Shown: positions 47,224 through 58,199 of the stretch, in pieces
Numbering within the stretch: position 1 is the first letter of the stretch
Layout: each line of letters opens with the position of its first letter
Origin: JANNPJ01 sp965200525
GTDB lineage: Bacteria; Actinomycetota; Actinomycetes; Actinomycetales; Kineosporiaceae
DNA length: 64,000 nt
Assembly: GCA_965200525.1 (NCBI GenBank)
Contig: OZ241368.1
Location: forward strand, 6,944,001 to 7,008,000
Direction: 5' to 3'
Notes under the pieces: model-generated
The model's input: the letters and a program-made list of their open reading frames with translations, nothing else
Database searches by the model: none
What the model was told of the DNA's origin: nothing
Translations under genes and position numbers: made by a program

Positions 47224-47790
47224 ATGGACCGTGACGCGCAGACCTTCGACTCGGCCGACGACTGGTTGGACTGGCTGACCGAGCACCACACCACGTCGTC
47301 CGGGATCTGGATCCAGTTCGCCAAGAAGGGATCGGGGGTCGAGAGCGTCACCTACCGGGAGGCTCTGGACGCGGCCCTGCGGCACGGCTGGATCGACGCC
47401 CAGAAGGACTCCCTGGACGCGCGGTACTGGCTGCAACGGTTCGTGCCCCGGGGGCCGCGCAGCAAGTGGTCGCGGATCAACCGCGACCGGGCCGAGGAGC
47501 TGATCGCCGAGGGCCGGATGACGCCGGCCGGCCTGGCCGCGGTGCGGCAGGCCCAGGACGACGGGCGCTGGGCGGCGGCCTACGAGCCGCCGAGCACCAT
47601 CACCGTGCCGCCCGACCTGCAGGCCGCACTGGATGCCGAGCCGGCCGCGGCCGCGTTCTTCCTCACCCTGACCAGCCAGAACCGGTACGCCGTGCTCTAC
47701 CGGGTGCAGGACGCCAAGCGGGCCGAGACCCGGGCCCGGCGGATCGCCACCTTCGTGGCCATGCTGGCCGACGGAAAGACCCTTCACTGA
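47224..47790 (+). CDS. YdeI/OmpD-associated family protein
   Basis: A 188-aa cytoplasmic protein of the family annotated as YdeI or bacteriocin-protection-like. Recognisable parts are WLTEHHTTSSGIWIQFAKKG, TYREALDAALRHGWIDAQKD, RFVPRGPRSKWSRINRDRAE and FFLTLTSQNRYAVLYRVQDAKR. The biochemical role of this widespread family is not established. ATG at 47224 has no strong ribosome-binding site, but no earlier in-frame start gives conserved sequence. The GNAT gene follows 17 bases after its stop, so the two are probably co-transcribed. Confidence 0.82.
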   Translation: MDRDAQTFDSADDWLDWLTEHHTTSSGIWIQFAKKGSGVESVTYREALDAALRHGWIDAQKDSLDARYWLQRFVPRGPRSKWSRINRDRAEELIAEGRMTPAGLAAVRQAQDDGRWAAAYEPPSTITVPPDLQAALDAEPAAAAFFLTLTSQNRYAVLYRVQDAKRAETRARRIATFVAMLADGKTLH

Positions 47791-47807
47791 CCTGCGAAGC
47801 TGGCGAC

Positions 47808-48314
47808 ATGCCGACGTTGGTGATCCCCCGCCTGTCCGCCGCGTACTCGGTCCGCGACGCCGCCCGCGAGCACGCCGACGACGCGATGGACCTCTACCGC
47901 GACCTGCTGGCGGCGCTGGCCGACGACGAGCTGCCCGAGTACGTCGACGGCCTGATCGCCGACACCCGGGAGCACTCCCCTCGCCTGCCCGGCCATGTGC
48001 CGTCCACCCATCTGTGGTGGGTCGAGGGCGACCGGTTCATCGGCCGGCTGCACCTGCGGCACCGGCTGACCCCGTTCCTGCGGGAGATCGGCGGCCACGT
48101 CGGTTATCACGTGATCCCTCCCGAGCGCCGCCGCGGGCACGCCACCGCGATGCTGCGGGCGGGCCTGCCGGTGGCGGCCGCCCTGGGCCTGGAGTGCCTG
48201 CTGATCACCTGCGACTGGGACAACATCGGCTCGCGCCGGGTGATCGAGGCCGCCGGTGGCCTGCTGCACGACCAGCGGGCCGAGAAGCTGCGGTTCTGGG
48301 TGCCCACCCGCTGA
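47808..48314 (+). CDS. GNAT-family N-acetyltransferase
   Basis: A 168-aa acetyltransferase fold. The acetyl-CoA site is VGYHVIPPERRRGHATAMLR (about residues 99-118), and the C-terminal CDWDNIGSRRVIEAAGG is the usual Asn motif. The N-terminal YVDGLIADTREHSPRLPGHV pattern occurs in a GNAT subgroup of unknown substrate. It follows the YdeI-like gene by 17 bases. The substrate cannot be inferred. Confidence 0.88.
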   Translation: MPTLVIPRLSAAYSVRDAAREHADDAMDLYRDLLAALADDELPEYVDGLIADTREHSPRLPGHVPSTHLWWVEGDRFIGRLHLRHRLTPFLREIGGHVGYHVIPPERRRGHATAMLRAGLPVAAALGLECLLITCDWDNIGSRRVIEAAGGLLHDQRAEKLRFWVPTR

Positions 48315-48369
48315 TCCCGGTTGATGCCGGGGTTGATCCGGTATTGCTTGAGGGGTGGACAATGACGTC

Positions 48370-48963
48370 ATGCCCGCGAATGACACGGTAGAAGCCCGGG
48401 TGGCCCGGTTTCTCAGCGCACCGGTGGTCCACCTGCTCGGCAACCCCGAGGCGCCGATCTGCGTGGTCGAGTACGGCGACTACGAGTGCCCCTACTGCGC
48501 CGGGGCGGCGCCGGTGCTGCGCGAACTGGTCGAGTCCTCGGCCGGGCAGGTGCGGCTGATCTGGCGCAACTTTCCGCTGTTCGAGGTGCACCCGCACGCA
48601 CTGACCGCGGCGCTGGCCGCCGAGTCGGTCGCCGCCACCGCCGGCGAGGACGTGTTCTGGCAGTTCCACGAGAAGCTCTTCCTGCACCAGAGCCGCCTCA
48701 CCGATCCCGACCTGCGGCTGTACGCCGGCTCGCTGGGCGCCGATCCGGAACTGGCCGCCGGCGACGGCGCGCAGCAGTTCGCGCCCGTGGTCCAGGCCGA
48801 CTACGCATCCGGCATCGAGGTCGGCGTCGCGGGCACGCCGACCCTGTTCATCGACGGCGAGGTCTACGACGGCCGGGTCGACCTGCCCTCGCTGCGGCAC
48901 GCCACCGGGCGGTCAGCGGACGGCACCGCGAAAGTCCGGCGCCGACCATGGCAGCGGGGGTAG
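48370..48963 (+). CDS. DsbA-like thioredoxin-fold protein (CPYC)
   Basis: A 197-aa thiol oxidoreductase-like protein. The redox motif CPYC is in YGDYECPYCAGAAPVLRELV (about residues 36-55), and the cis-Pro loop is GVAGTPTLFIDGEVYDGRVD. Length and helical insert match the DsbA/FrnE-like or NhaA-associated thioredoxin group. There is no signal peptide, so it is cytoplasmic. Start is taken as ATG at 48370; GTG at 48355 lacks spacing from GAGGGG. Its last 51 bases overlap the convergent nhaA gene. From memory, some actinobacterial NhaA proteins carry a fused C-terminal thioredoxin-like domain of this type. Confidence 0.87.
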   Translation: MPANDTVEARVARFLSAPVVHLLGNPEAPICVVEYGDYECPYCAGAAPVLRELVESSAGQVRLIWRNFPLFEVHPHALTAALAAESVAATAGEDVFWQFHEKLFLHQSRLTDPDLRLYAGSLGADPELAAGDGAQQFAPVVQADYASGIEVGVAGTPTLFIDGEVYDGRVDLPSLRHATGRSADGTAKVRRRPWQRG

Positions 48964-50304
48964 CGCGGTCGGCGCGCTGTCTCCCATCGGCGAGCACAAC
49001 GACGTCCGCTCGCCCATCACCCGCAGGATCCAGGCCCCCAGCAGGGCCGCGATCAGCGAACCGGCGAGAATCCCGATCTTGGCCTGATCCCGCATCACCG
49101 GATCGTCGAAGGCCAGGTCGGTGATGAACAGCGAGATGGTGAAGCCGATCCCGGCCAGCACGGCCCCGCCGAACAGGTGGCTGTAGCGGACCCGTCCCGG
49201 CAGCACCCCGAGCCCGGTCCGCAGGGCCAGGATCGAGGCCGCGGTGATGCCGATCGCGTTGCCGAGCACCAGCGCCACCGCGACCCCGATGGTGATCGGC
49301 GAGGTCGACGCCACCTTCAGGGTGTGCGCGCTCAGGTCGACCCCGGCGTTGGCCAGGCCGAACGCCGGGATGACGAAGTAGGCCGAGTACGGGTGCAGCC
49401 AGACCTGGAGGCGCTCGTTGGCCGAGACGGTGGCCGAGGCGGCCAGGTTGGCCAGCCGGACACCGCCGGCCGAGGGGTGCTCGATCAGCGCCTGCCCGAA
49501 CACCGCCAGCTCCCGGGTGCGGACCCGGGAGGCCGAGGACGCCGGGATCAGCACCCCGGCCAGCACCCCGGCCAGGGTCGGATGCACCCCCGAGGCGTAG
49601 GTCGCCGACCACAGCGCGATGGTCAGCAGCACGTACGGGGTCAGCCGCCAGATGCCCAGATAGCGCAGCAGCACAAAGCCGAGCACGATCAGGCCTGCCA
49701 GCAGCAGCGGCATCAGCTTGACCTGGTCGGTGTAGAACAGGGCCATCACCGTGATCGCCCCGATGTCGTCGACCACGGCCAGGGCCAGCAGGAACAGCCG
49801 CAACTGGTCCGGGCAGCGCGGCCCGAACAGGGCCAGCACCCCGAGCACGAAGGCGGTGTCGCTCGACATCACGATGCCCCAGCCGTGCGCGGCCGAGCCA
49901 CCGTGGTTGATCGCCAGGTAGATGCCGATCGGCAGCAGCATGCCGCCGATCGCGCCGAACGCCGGCACGGTGACGGTGCGCAGGTCCTGCAGTTCGCCGG
50001 CCCGTACCTCGCGGGTCACCTCCAGGCCCAGGACCAGGAAGAAGACGGCCATCGCGGCGTCGTTGACGAAGTGCCGCAGGTCCAGGGACAGGCCGTGCTC
50101 GCCGACGGCGAACCGGATCGGCGTCTCCCAGAACGAGGCGTAACTGTCCCGCAGCGGGGTGTTGGCCCAGATCAGGGCGATCACGGTGGCGCCCAGCAGC
50201 ACGGCCGCGCTGCCGGCCTCGTTGGCGATGAACCGCCGAACCGCCGGCGTCATCTGGGGCGTGACGAATCTCAGCGGCGGCCCGGGCCGCAGGCTCACTG
50301 CCAT
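48913..50304 (-). CDS. nhaA: Na+/H+ antiporter NhaA
   Basis: A 463-aa inner-membrane antiporter with about 11-12 helices that exports Na+ or Li+ for protons. Family motifs are present: NDAAMAVFFLVLGLEVTREV near the start, IGAITVMALFYT after AVVDD (the Asp pair of the ion site is in ALAVVDDIGAITV), and NAGVDLSAHTLKV. The hydrophilic tail beyond LGAWILRVMGERT overlaps the DsbA-like gene on the other strand. ATG at 50304. It sits next to but is not fused to the thioredoxin-like gene. Confidence 0.94.
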   Translation of the reverse strand: MAVSLRPGPPLRFVTPQMTPAVRRFIANEAGSAAVLLGATVIALIWANTPLRDSYASFWETPIRFAVGEHGLSLDLRHFVNDAAMAVFFLVLGLEVTREVRAGELQDLRTVTVPAFGAIGGMLLPIGIYLAINHGGSAAHGWGIVMSSDTAFVLGVLALFGPRCPDQLRLFLLALAVVDDIGAITVMALFYTDQVKLMPLLLAGLIVLGFVLLRYLGIWRLTPYVLLTIALWSATYASGVHPTLAGVLAGVLIPASSASRVRTRELAVFGQALIEHPSAGGVRLANLAASATVSANERLQVWLHPYSAYFVIPAFGLANAGVDLSAHTLKVASTSPITIGVAVALVLGNAIGITAASILALRTGLGVLPGRVRYSHLFGGAVLAGIGFTISLFITDLAFDDPVMRDQAKIGILAGSLIAALLGAWILRVMGERTSLCSPMGDSAPTALPPLPWSAPDFRGAVR

Positions 50305-50370
50305 CGGACTGCTCCCGTCCCTCTACTGATCGACCTGACGCAGCGGGACTGTACCGACCCCGGATGACGA

Positions 50371-52023
50371 TCAGGCGGTGGCCTTCGCCGCCGCCCGCCC
50401 GGCCGTGCGCCCGCCGAACAGGCAGCCGCCCAGGAAGGTGCCCTCCAGCGAGCGGTAGCCGTGCATGCCACCGCCACCGAACCCGGCGCTCTCCCCGGCC
50501 GCGTACAGCCCGTCGACCGGGTTGCCGGCGCCGTCCAGTACCCGCCCGTCGAGGTCGGTGTGCAGCCCGCCGAGCGTCTTGCGGGTCAGCACCGAGAGCC
50601 GGACGGCGATCAGTGGGCCGGCCTTCGGGTCGAGCAGCCGGTGCGGCGGCACCACCCGGGTGATCCGGTCGGCCAGGTAGCTGCGGGCCCCGCGCACGGC
50701 CGTGATCTGCAGGTCCTTGGTGTACGGGTTGGCGATCTCGTTGTCCCGGGCCCGTACCTCCGCCTCCACCGTGCTCAGCTCGAGCAGCGGTTCGCCGCCG
50801 GTGACGGCGTTCATCGCCGCCACCAGCTCGGGCAGCGTCGCGGCGGTGACGAAGTCCTCGCCGTGATCGAGGAAGGCCTGGATCGGGGCCGACACGCCGG
50901 CCCGGGCCCGCCCGACGACGTCCCGCCACGACTTGTTGGTCAGGTCCGGGTTCTGCTCCGAGCCGGAGAGGGTGAACTCCTTCTCGATGATCTTGCGGGT
51001 GAGCACGAACCAGCTGTGGTCGTGCCCGGTGGCCCGCAGGTGGCTGAGCGTGCCCAGGGTGTCGAACCCGGGGAACAGCGGCACCGGGAGGCGCTTGCCG
51101 GTCGCGTCCAGCCACAGCGAGCTCGGGCCGGGCAGGATCCGGATGCCGTGCCGGGCCCAGATCGGGTTCCAGTTGTGGATGCCCTCGACGTAGTGCCACA
51201 TCCGGTCCGGGTTGATGACGGCGCCGCCGGCGTCCTGCGTGATCTGCATCATCCGGCCGTCGACATGGGCCGGGACGCCGGAGATCAAGTGTTCCGGGGG
51301 CGGGCCGAGCCGGGCCGGCCAGGCCTTGCGCACCAGCTCGTGATTGCCCCCGATGCCGCCGGCGGTGACGATCACCGCCTGCGCGCTCAGCTCGAACTGC
51401 CCCACCGCGGTCCGGGAACTGGGTTCGCCGCGGGCCACGGTGGTCGACTCCAGCACGGTCCCGCTGACCCCGGTGACGGCGCCGCCGGTCAGGGTCAGGG
51501 CGTCGACCTGATGGCGGAACCGGAACTCCAGCCGGCCCTGCGCGACCGCGGCCCGGACCCGCCGCTCGAACGGTTCGACCACGCCCGGACCGGTGCCCCA
51601 GGTGACGTGGAACCGGGGCACCGAGTTGCCGGGCCCGTTGGCGCCGTACCCGCCGCGCTCGGCCCAGCCGACCACCGGGAACACCCTGTGGCCCATGGCC
51701 CGCAGCCAGGACCGCTTCTCGCCCGCGGCGAAATGCACGTAGGCCTCGGCCCAGCGGCGGGGCCAGGCGTCCTCGTCACGGTCGAAGCCGGCCGTGCCCA
51801 GCCAGTCCTGCCAGGCCAGCTCGGCCGAGTCCTTGATCCGCAGCCGGCGCTGCTCGGGGCTGTCGACCAGGAACAGGCCACCGAACGACCAGAAGGCCTG
51901 ACCGCCCAGGTTCTGCTCGCCCTCCTGGTCGAGCAGCAGCACCCGCCGGCCGGCGTGGGTGAGCTCCGCGGCGGCGACCAACCCGGCCAGACCGGCCCCG
52001 ACCACAATGACGTCTGCGTCCAT
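50371..52023 (-). CDS. FAD-binding dehydrogenase (KstD/fumarate-reductase-like flavoprotein)
   Basis: A 550-aa flavoprotein. The Rossmann motif DVIVVGAGLAGLVAAAEL opens the protein, with LLLDQEGEQNLGGQAFWSFGG following. AVIVTAGGIGGNHELVRKAW and the C-terminal GLYAAGESAGFGGGGMHGYR and SLEGTFLGGCLFGGRTAGRA complete the FAD fold. It resembles the COG3573 'FAD-binding dehydrogenase' group related to 3-ketosteroid 1-dehydrogenases; the substrate is unknown. ATG at 52023 places the first strand correctly, with TTG at 52035 as alternative. No signal peptide. Divergent from the MFS gene at 52139. Confidence 0.88.
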   Translation of the reverse strand: MDADVIVVGAGLAGLVAAAELTHAGRRVLLLDQEGEQNLGGQAFWSFGGLFLVDSPEQRRLRIKDSAELAWQDWLGTAGFDRDEDAWPRRWAEAYVHFAAGEKRSWLRAMGHRVFPVVGWAERGGYGANGPGNSVPRFHVTWGTGPGVVEPFERRVRAAVAQGRLEFRFRHQVDALTLTGGAVTGVSGTVLESTTVARGEPSSRTAVGQFELSAQAVIVTAGGIGGNHELVRKAWPARLGPPPEHLISGVPAHVDGRMMQITQDAGGAVINPDRMWHYVEGIHNWNPIWARHGIRILPGPSSLWLDATGKRLPVPLFPGFDTLGTLSHLRATGHDHSWFVLTRKIIEKEFTLSGSEQNPDLTNKSWRDVVGRARAGVSAPIQAFLDHGEDFVTAATLPELVAAMNAVTGGEPLLELSTVEAEVRARDNEIANPYTKDLQITAVRGARSYLADRITRVVPPHRLLDPKAGPLIAVRLSVLTRKTLGGLHTDLDGRVLDGAGNPVDGLYAAGESAGFGGGGMHGYRSLEGTFLGGCLFGGRTAGRAAAKATA

Positions 52024-52138
52024 GGGCAGAGCCAATCACGTCTCAACCCCGGGTGATATTCATCCCATGACCCGTCATCCAGTGGCCGGCAAGGCCTAAG
52101 GTTGAGGCGTTAGCCCTGCGACGGAACGGCTGAGCTCC

Positions 52139-53389
52139 TTGTCCTTCTCCATCGGGCCCTTCTCCATCGGGCCCGTCCGGCGTGCCCTGCTGGCCCTGGC
52201 CGTCGGCGCGTTCGGCATCGGCACCGGCGAGTTCGTCACCCTCGGCCTGCTGCCCGACATGGCCGGCAGCCTCCAGGTCAGCATCCCCGCGGCCGGCCAC
52301 CTGATCTCGGCCTACGCCCTCGGCGTGGTGGTCGGGGCGCCCCTGCTGACCGCGGCCGCGGTCCGGCTGCCCCGCAAAGGCCTGCTGATCACCCTCGCCC
52401 TGGCCCTGGCCGTCGGGAACTTCGCCTCGGCCGCGGCCCCGGGCTTCACCTGGCTGCTGGTGATCCGGTTCCTGGCCGCCCTGCCGCACGGCGCCTTCTT
52501 CGGCGTGGCCGCGGTGACGGCGTCCGACCTGGTGGCCCCGAGCCGGCGCAGCTCGGCCATGGCCGTGGTCTTCACCGGCCTCACCATCGCCAACATCGTC
52601 GGTGTGCCGCTGACCACCCTGGTCGGCCAGCACACCGGCTGGCGTTTCGTGTTCGTGCTGGTCGGCCTGATCGAGCTGGTCGCGGCCGGAGCCGTGCTGC
52701 TGGTCGTGCCGCGGGTGCCCCGGCCGAGCGAGCCGCCCCGGCTGCGCCACGAACTGCTGGCCTTCCGCGATCCCCAGGTCTGGTTCGCGCTCGGGATCGC
52801 CACCATCGGCGGCGGCGCGATGTTCGCCTCGTTCAGCTACATCGCCCCGATGATGACCCACCTGGCCGGGTACGCCGAGTCGAGCATCACCCCGCTGCTG
52901 GTGCTGTTCGGGATCGGGATGACGGCGGGCAACATCGTCGGCGCCCGGCTGGCCGACAAGAACCTGATGCGAACCATCTGCTGGGCCCTGGCGGCCGAGA
53001 TCGTCGTGGCCGCCACCTTCGTGTTCACCGCCCACAACAAGGTGACGGCCGCGGTCACCATCGTGCTGTTCCCGTTCACCGCCGTCGCGATGCTGCCGGC
53101 CGTGCAGTCGCGCCTGGTCACCCTGGCCGGTGGGGCGCCCAACCTGGCCGCCGCATCGATGCACTCGGCGTTCAACATCGCCAACTCGATCGGGGCCTGG
53201 CTGGGCGGGCTGACCATCGCCGCCGGCTACGGCTACGGCTCGCCCAACGTGGTCGCGGCCGGTCTGGCCACGCTCGGCCTGGTCATCGCCCTGGCGTCGG
53301 TCCGCCGGGATCCCGGTTCGACGGCGCTTTCGACGGCACCGACGTCGGCCCCGGTGGCGCTGCAGCCCCACGGCGCGGCCGAACAATGA
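52139..53389 (+). CDS. MFS transporter, DHA1/sugar-efflux (AraJ-like) type
   Basis: A 416-aa transporter with 12 predicted helices. The start has FGIGTGEFVTLGLLPDMAGS, and LISAYALGVVVGAPLLTAAA with RLPRKGLL, typical of AraJ/SotB/CmlR-type drug or sugar exporters. Start is TTG at 52139, since no ATG or GTG occurs before the first helix. Residues 3-12 are the pentapeptide FSIGP twice, from a 15-bp tandem repeat (52145-52174). It overlaps the next MFS gene by 4 bases. Substrate unknown. Confidence 0.88.
   Translation: MSFSIGPFSIGPVRRALLALAVGAFGIGTGEFVTLGLLPDMAGSLQVSIPAAGHLISAYALGVVVGAPLLTAAAVRLPRKGLLITLALALAVGNFASAAAPGFTWLLVIRFLAALPHGAFFGVAAVTASDLVAPSRRSSAMAVVFTGLTIANIVGVPLTTLVGQHTGWRFVFVLVGLIELVAAGAVLLVVPRVPRPSEPPRLRHELLAFRDPQVWFALGIATIGGGAMFASFSYIAPMMTHLAGYAESSITPLLVLFGIGMTAGNIVGARLADKNLMRTICWALAAEIVVAATFVFTAHNKVTAAVTIVLFPFTAVAMLPAVQSRLVTLAGGAPNLAAASMHSAFNIANSIGAWLGGLTIAAGYGYGSPNVVAAGLATLGLVIALASVRRDPGSTALSTAPTSAPVALQPHGAAEQ
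52145..52174 (+). repeat. 15-bp tandem repeat at the start of the MFS gene
   Basis: TTCTCCATCGGGCCC occurs twice in a row (52145-52159, 52160-52174), encoding FSIGP twice. It is in frame and close to the uncertain TTG start. Confidence 0.95.
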
Positions 53390-54744
53390 CCCCGAGGACG
53401 GGACCCGACCAGGCTCAGACCCCGCCCAGCCCGTCATTGCCACCCGCTTCGGGGCCCGCACCTGCTCCCGCGCCTACCCCGCCCGGTGTTGCTCGTCCCG
53501 GAACGGCCTGGTTGCTGCTCAGCGGCATCCTGCTGGTGGCCCTGACCATGCGAGCGCCGATCATCGCGATCGCGCCGTCCCTGAGCGACGTGCGCGGCGG
53601 CCTCGACATCGGCCCCGGAACGGCCGGCCTGTTCACCACCATCCCGGTGCTCTGCTTCGGGCTCGGCACTCCCCTGGTGCTCGGCCTGGTCCGGCGTTCC
53701 GGCCTCGAGAACGCCGTGCTGATCGGCCTGGCCGGAACCCTGATCGGCGGGATCGTCCGATCCACCGGCCCGATCTCGGTCGCTCTGCTCGGAACCCTGC
53801 TGATGGGCCTGTCGATCACCATCGGCAATGTCGTGATCCCGGTGTTCATCGGCCGCGACTTCCCGACCGCGACCACCTTGGTGACGGCGTCCTACAGCTC
53901 GGCCCTGAATGTCGGCTCGATGCTGGCCAGCACGCTCAGCGCCCCCCTGACGGCCCTGGTCGGCTGGCGGTTGTCGCTGGCCGCGTGGGGGCTTTTCGCC
54001 GTCCTGGCCGCCGTGGTCTGGCGAACGGCGATGCGGGGCCAGGTTCGACAAGCCTCCGAACGGCGCCGACCGGGTGTCGATGCCGCCGCCGAGCCCCCCG
54101 CGACGGAGGTCGGGCCGGAGGCGCTCGAGGCCGATCTGCTGCCCCGGGAAGAGGCCTCGCCGGCGCCGCTGTGGCGCCGGCCCCTGGTGCTGGGGATGAT
54201 CGTGGCCTTCGCCGGCCAGTCGTTCAGCTACTACGGCATCAGCGCCTGGCTGCCGACCCTGCTGCACGACGACCTCGGCCTGTCTCCCGGCGCGGCCGGC
54301 GCCAGTTCGTCGATCTTCCAGGTGGTCGCCCTGCTCGGGGCCTTCGCCGTGCCGGCCATGCTGGCCCGGGGGCTGTCCACCCGGTTCGCGCTGCTGGCCG
54401 TGTGCGCGGGCTGGATCTCGCTACCGCTGGGCCTGGCCCTGGCACCCTCGCTCTGGCCGCTGTGGTGCTTCTTCGGCGGAGCCGCTCAGGGTGGCGGCTT
54501 CACGGTGATCTTCAGCGTAGTGGTGGCCCGGGCGATCAGCGTGCCCGACAGCCGCCGGATGTCGGCCGCGGTGCAGGGTTTCGGCTATTCACTGGGGGCT
54601 ACCGGCCCGTTCGTGGTCGGTTTCATCCACTCGGTCGCCGGCGGCTGGGTGACCCCCATGCTGTTCGTGGCCGGCGTCATCGTGCTGATGGCTCTGGCCG
54701 GCTCCGTCGCCATCGGCCCCCAGCACCGGGCAACCCGCACCTGA
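53386..54744 (+). CDS. MFS transporter, CynX/NimT type
   Basis: A 452-aa transporter. A Pro/Ala-rich cytoplasmic leader of 38 residues precedes 12 helices, with a charged central loop (about residues 216-258, RQASERRRPGVDAAAEPPAT). Motifs such as LLVALTMRAPIIAIAPSLSD and GLFTTIPVLCFGLGTPLVLG, and YYGISAWLPTLLHDDLGLSP in the second half, are those of the CynX/NimT family (cyanate, nitroimidazole or amino-acid-like exporters). Its ATG overlaps the stop of the previous MFS gene (ATGA), so the two are coupled. The substrate is unknown. It converges on ligA with a 6-base gap. Confidence 0.88.
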   Translation: MTPRTGPDQAQTPPSPSLPPASGPAPAPAPTPPGVARPGTAWLLLSGILLVALTMRAPIIAIAPSLSDVRGGLDIGPGTAGLFTTIPVLCFGLGTPLVLGLVRRSGLENAVLIGLAGTLIGGIVRSTGPISVALLGTLLMGLSITIGNVVIPVFIGRDFPTATTLVTASYSSALNVGSMLASTLSAPLTALVGWRLSLAAWGLFAVLAAVVWRTAMRGQVRQASERRRPGVDAAAEPPATEVGPEALEADLLPREEASPAPLWRRPLVLGMIVAFAGQSFSYYGISAWLPTLLHDDLGLSPGAAGASSSIFQVVALLGAFAVPAMLARGLSTRFALLAVCAGWISLPLGLALAPSLWPLWCFFGGAAQGGGFTVIFSVVVARAISVPDSRRMSAAVQGFGYSLGATGPFVVGFIHSVAGGWVTPMLFVAGVIVLMALAGSVAIGPQHRATRT

Positions 54745-54750
54745 GCGAGC

Positions 54751-57075
<2,325 letters not shown>

Positions 57076-58170
57076 TTACTCCTGGGCCCGCTCGGCCAGC
57101 ACCTGGGCCGCCTGGCCGACCAGCTGGAGAATCCGCCGTGCGACCTGCGGTGAGGCCCCGGCCAGCCCGCAGGCCGGGGTGAGCACGACCGCACCGGCCG
57201 CGGCCGCTTCCAGGCCGAGCGTGCGCCACGGCGTCCAGACGGCGTCGGCAACGGTGTCCGGCCGGGGCAGTGCCCCACCCAGGACGGCGTCCGAGGTGGG
57301 CAGGGCGCCGGCCCAGAGCCGGGTGCCGCTCTCGATCGCGTAGGCGATCTGCTCCCAGTCGCGGGTGCGCAGCAGCGAGAGGTCGAGCGACAGCGCCCTG
57401 ACCCCGGTCTTGACCAGCATCTCGATCGGCAGTCCGGGAGCGCAGGAGTGCAGCACGGTCCCGATCGCCCCGGCCCCGGTGGCCGCGTCCAGCACCGTCC
57501 GCAGGCCTTCGACGATCACCGGTTCGTCGACCGCCCGCAGCCGGCCGAAGCCGCTGGCCGTGGGCAGGGCTCCGGTGATCACTGCGGGCAGGCCGGGCTC
57601 GTCGAGCTGGACGACGATCTCGGCTCCGGGCAGCAGCGCGGACACCTCGCTGACGTGGCGGCTGATCCCTTCGGCGAGCGAGCCGATCAGATCCCGGACC
57701 GCACCCGGGTCGACCACGGCCCGCTCCAGGCGAGGCAGCCAGAGCGCCGAGGCCAGCGTCCACGGACCTGCGACCTGCAGTTTCAGCCGGCCGGTGTAGC
57801 CGTCGGCGACCTCGGCCAGGACGTCGAGATCCTGCCGCAGGAACGACCGGGCCCGGTTGAGGTCGCGCCCCGGGTGGTCGACCAGCCGCCAGCCGGAGGG
57901 CTGCAGGTCGACCGGCAGGTCTACCAGCAGCGTCGCCGACCGGCCGACCAGATCGGCCCCCGGCCCCCGGCCGGGCAGTTCGGGCAGGTACGGCAGCAGG
58001 GGCGGTTCGCCGAGGTCGGCGAAGGTGGCCCGGGCCGCGGCGAAGGCGTCGGTGCCGGGCCAGGAGCCGATGCCGGTCGCACTGCCGGGCCCGAACGCGA
58101 ACCGGTCCGGAGCGGCAGGGTTCTCGGAGGCGGCCGGATTCGCGGACCGGACGCTGGGGTCGATGGACAC
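57076..58170 (-). CDS. Cobalamin-independent methionine synthase-like protein (MetE C-terminal domain)
   Basis: A 364-aa single-domain relative of the MetE catalytic barrel. Family features are TGIGSWPGTDAFAAA at the start, LQVAGPWTLASALWLP, IVVQLDEPGLPAVITG, and the zinc-binding VLHSCAPGLPIEML and LTPACGLAGASPQVARRIL. It lacks the N-terminal folate domain of full MetE, as do archaeal-type and UroD/MetE-like proteins, so the methyl donor is unknown. Start is GTG at 58170, with TAGGCT (58177-58182) 6 bases upstream, so the mRNA is probably leaderless. From memory its position before ligA matches Rv3015c of M. tuberculosis. Confidence 0.87.
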   Translation of the reverse strand: MSIDPSVRSANPAASENPAAPDRFAFGPGSATGIGSWPGTDAFAAARATFADLGEPPLLPYLPELPGRGPGADLVGRSATLLVDLPVDLQPSGWRLVDHPGRDLNRARSFLRQDLDVLAEVADGYTGRLKLQVAGPWTLASALWLPRLERAVVDPGAVRDLIGSLAEGISRHVSEVSALLPGAEIVVQLDEPGLPAVITGALPTASGFGRLRAVDEPVIVEGLRTVLDAATGAGAIGTVLHSCAPGLPIEMLVKTGVRALSLDLSLLRTRDWEQIAYAIESGTRLWAGALPTSDAVLGGALPRPDTVADAVWTPWRTLGLEAAAAGAVVLTPACGLAGASPQVARRILQLVGQAAQVLAERAQE

Positions 58171-58176
58171 CCTGCG

Positions 58177-58182
58177 AGCCTA
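58177..58182 (-). promoter_or_regulatory. -10 box of the MetE-like gene
   Basis: TAGGCT on the minus strand, 6 bases before the GTG at 58170. Confidence 0.55.
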
Positions 58183-58199
58183 CGTCCCGCGGCGCGAGT

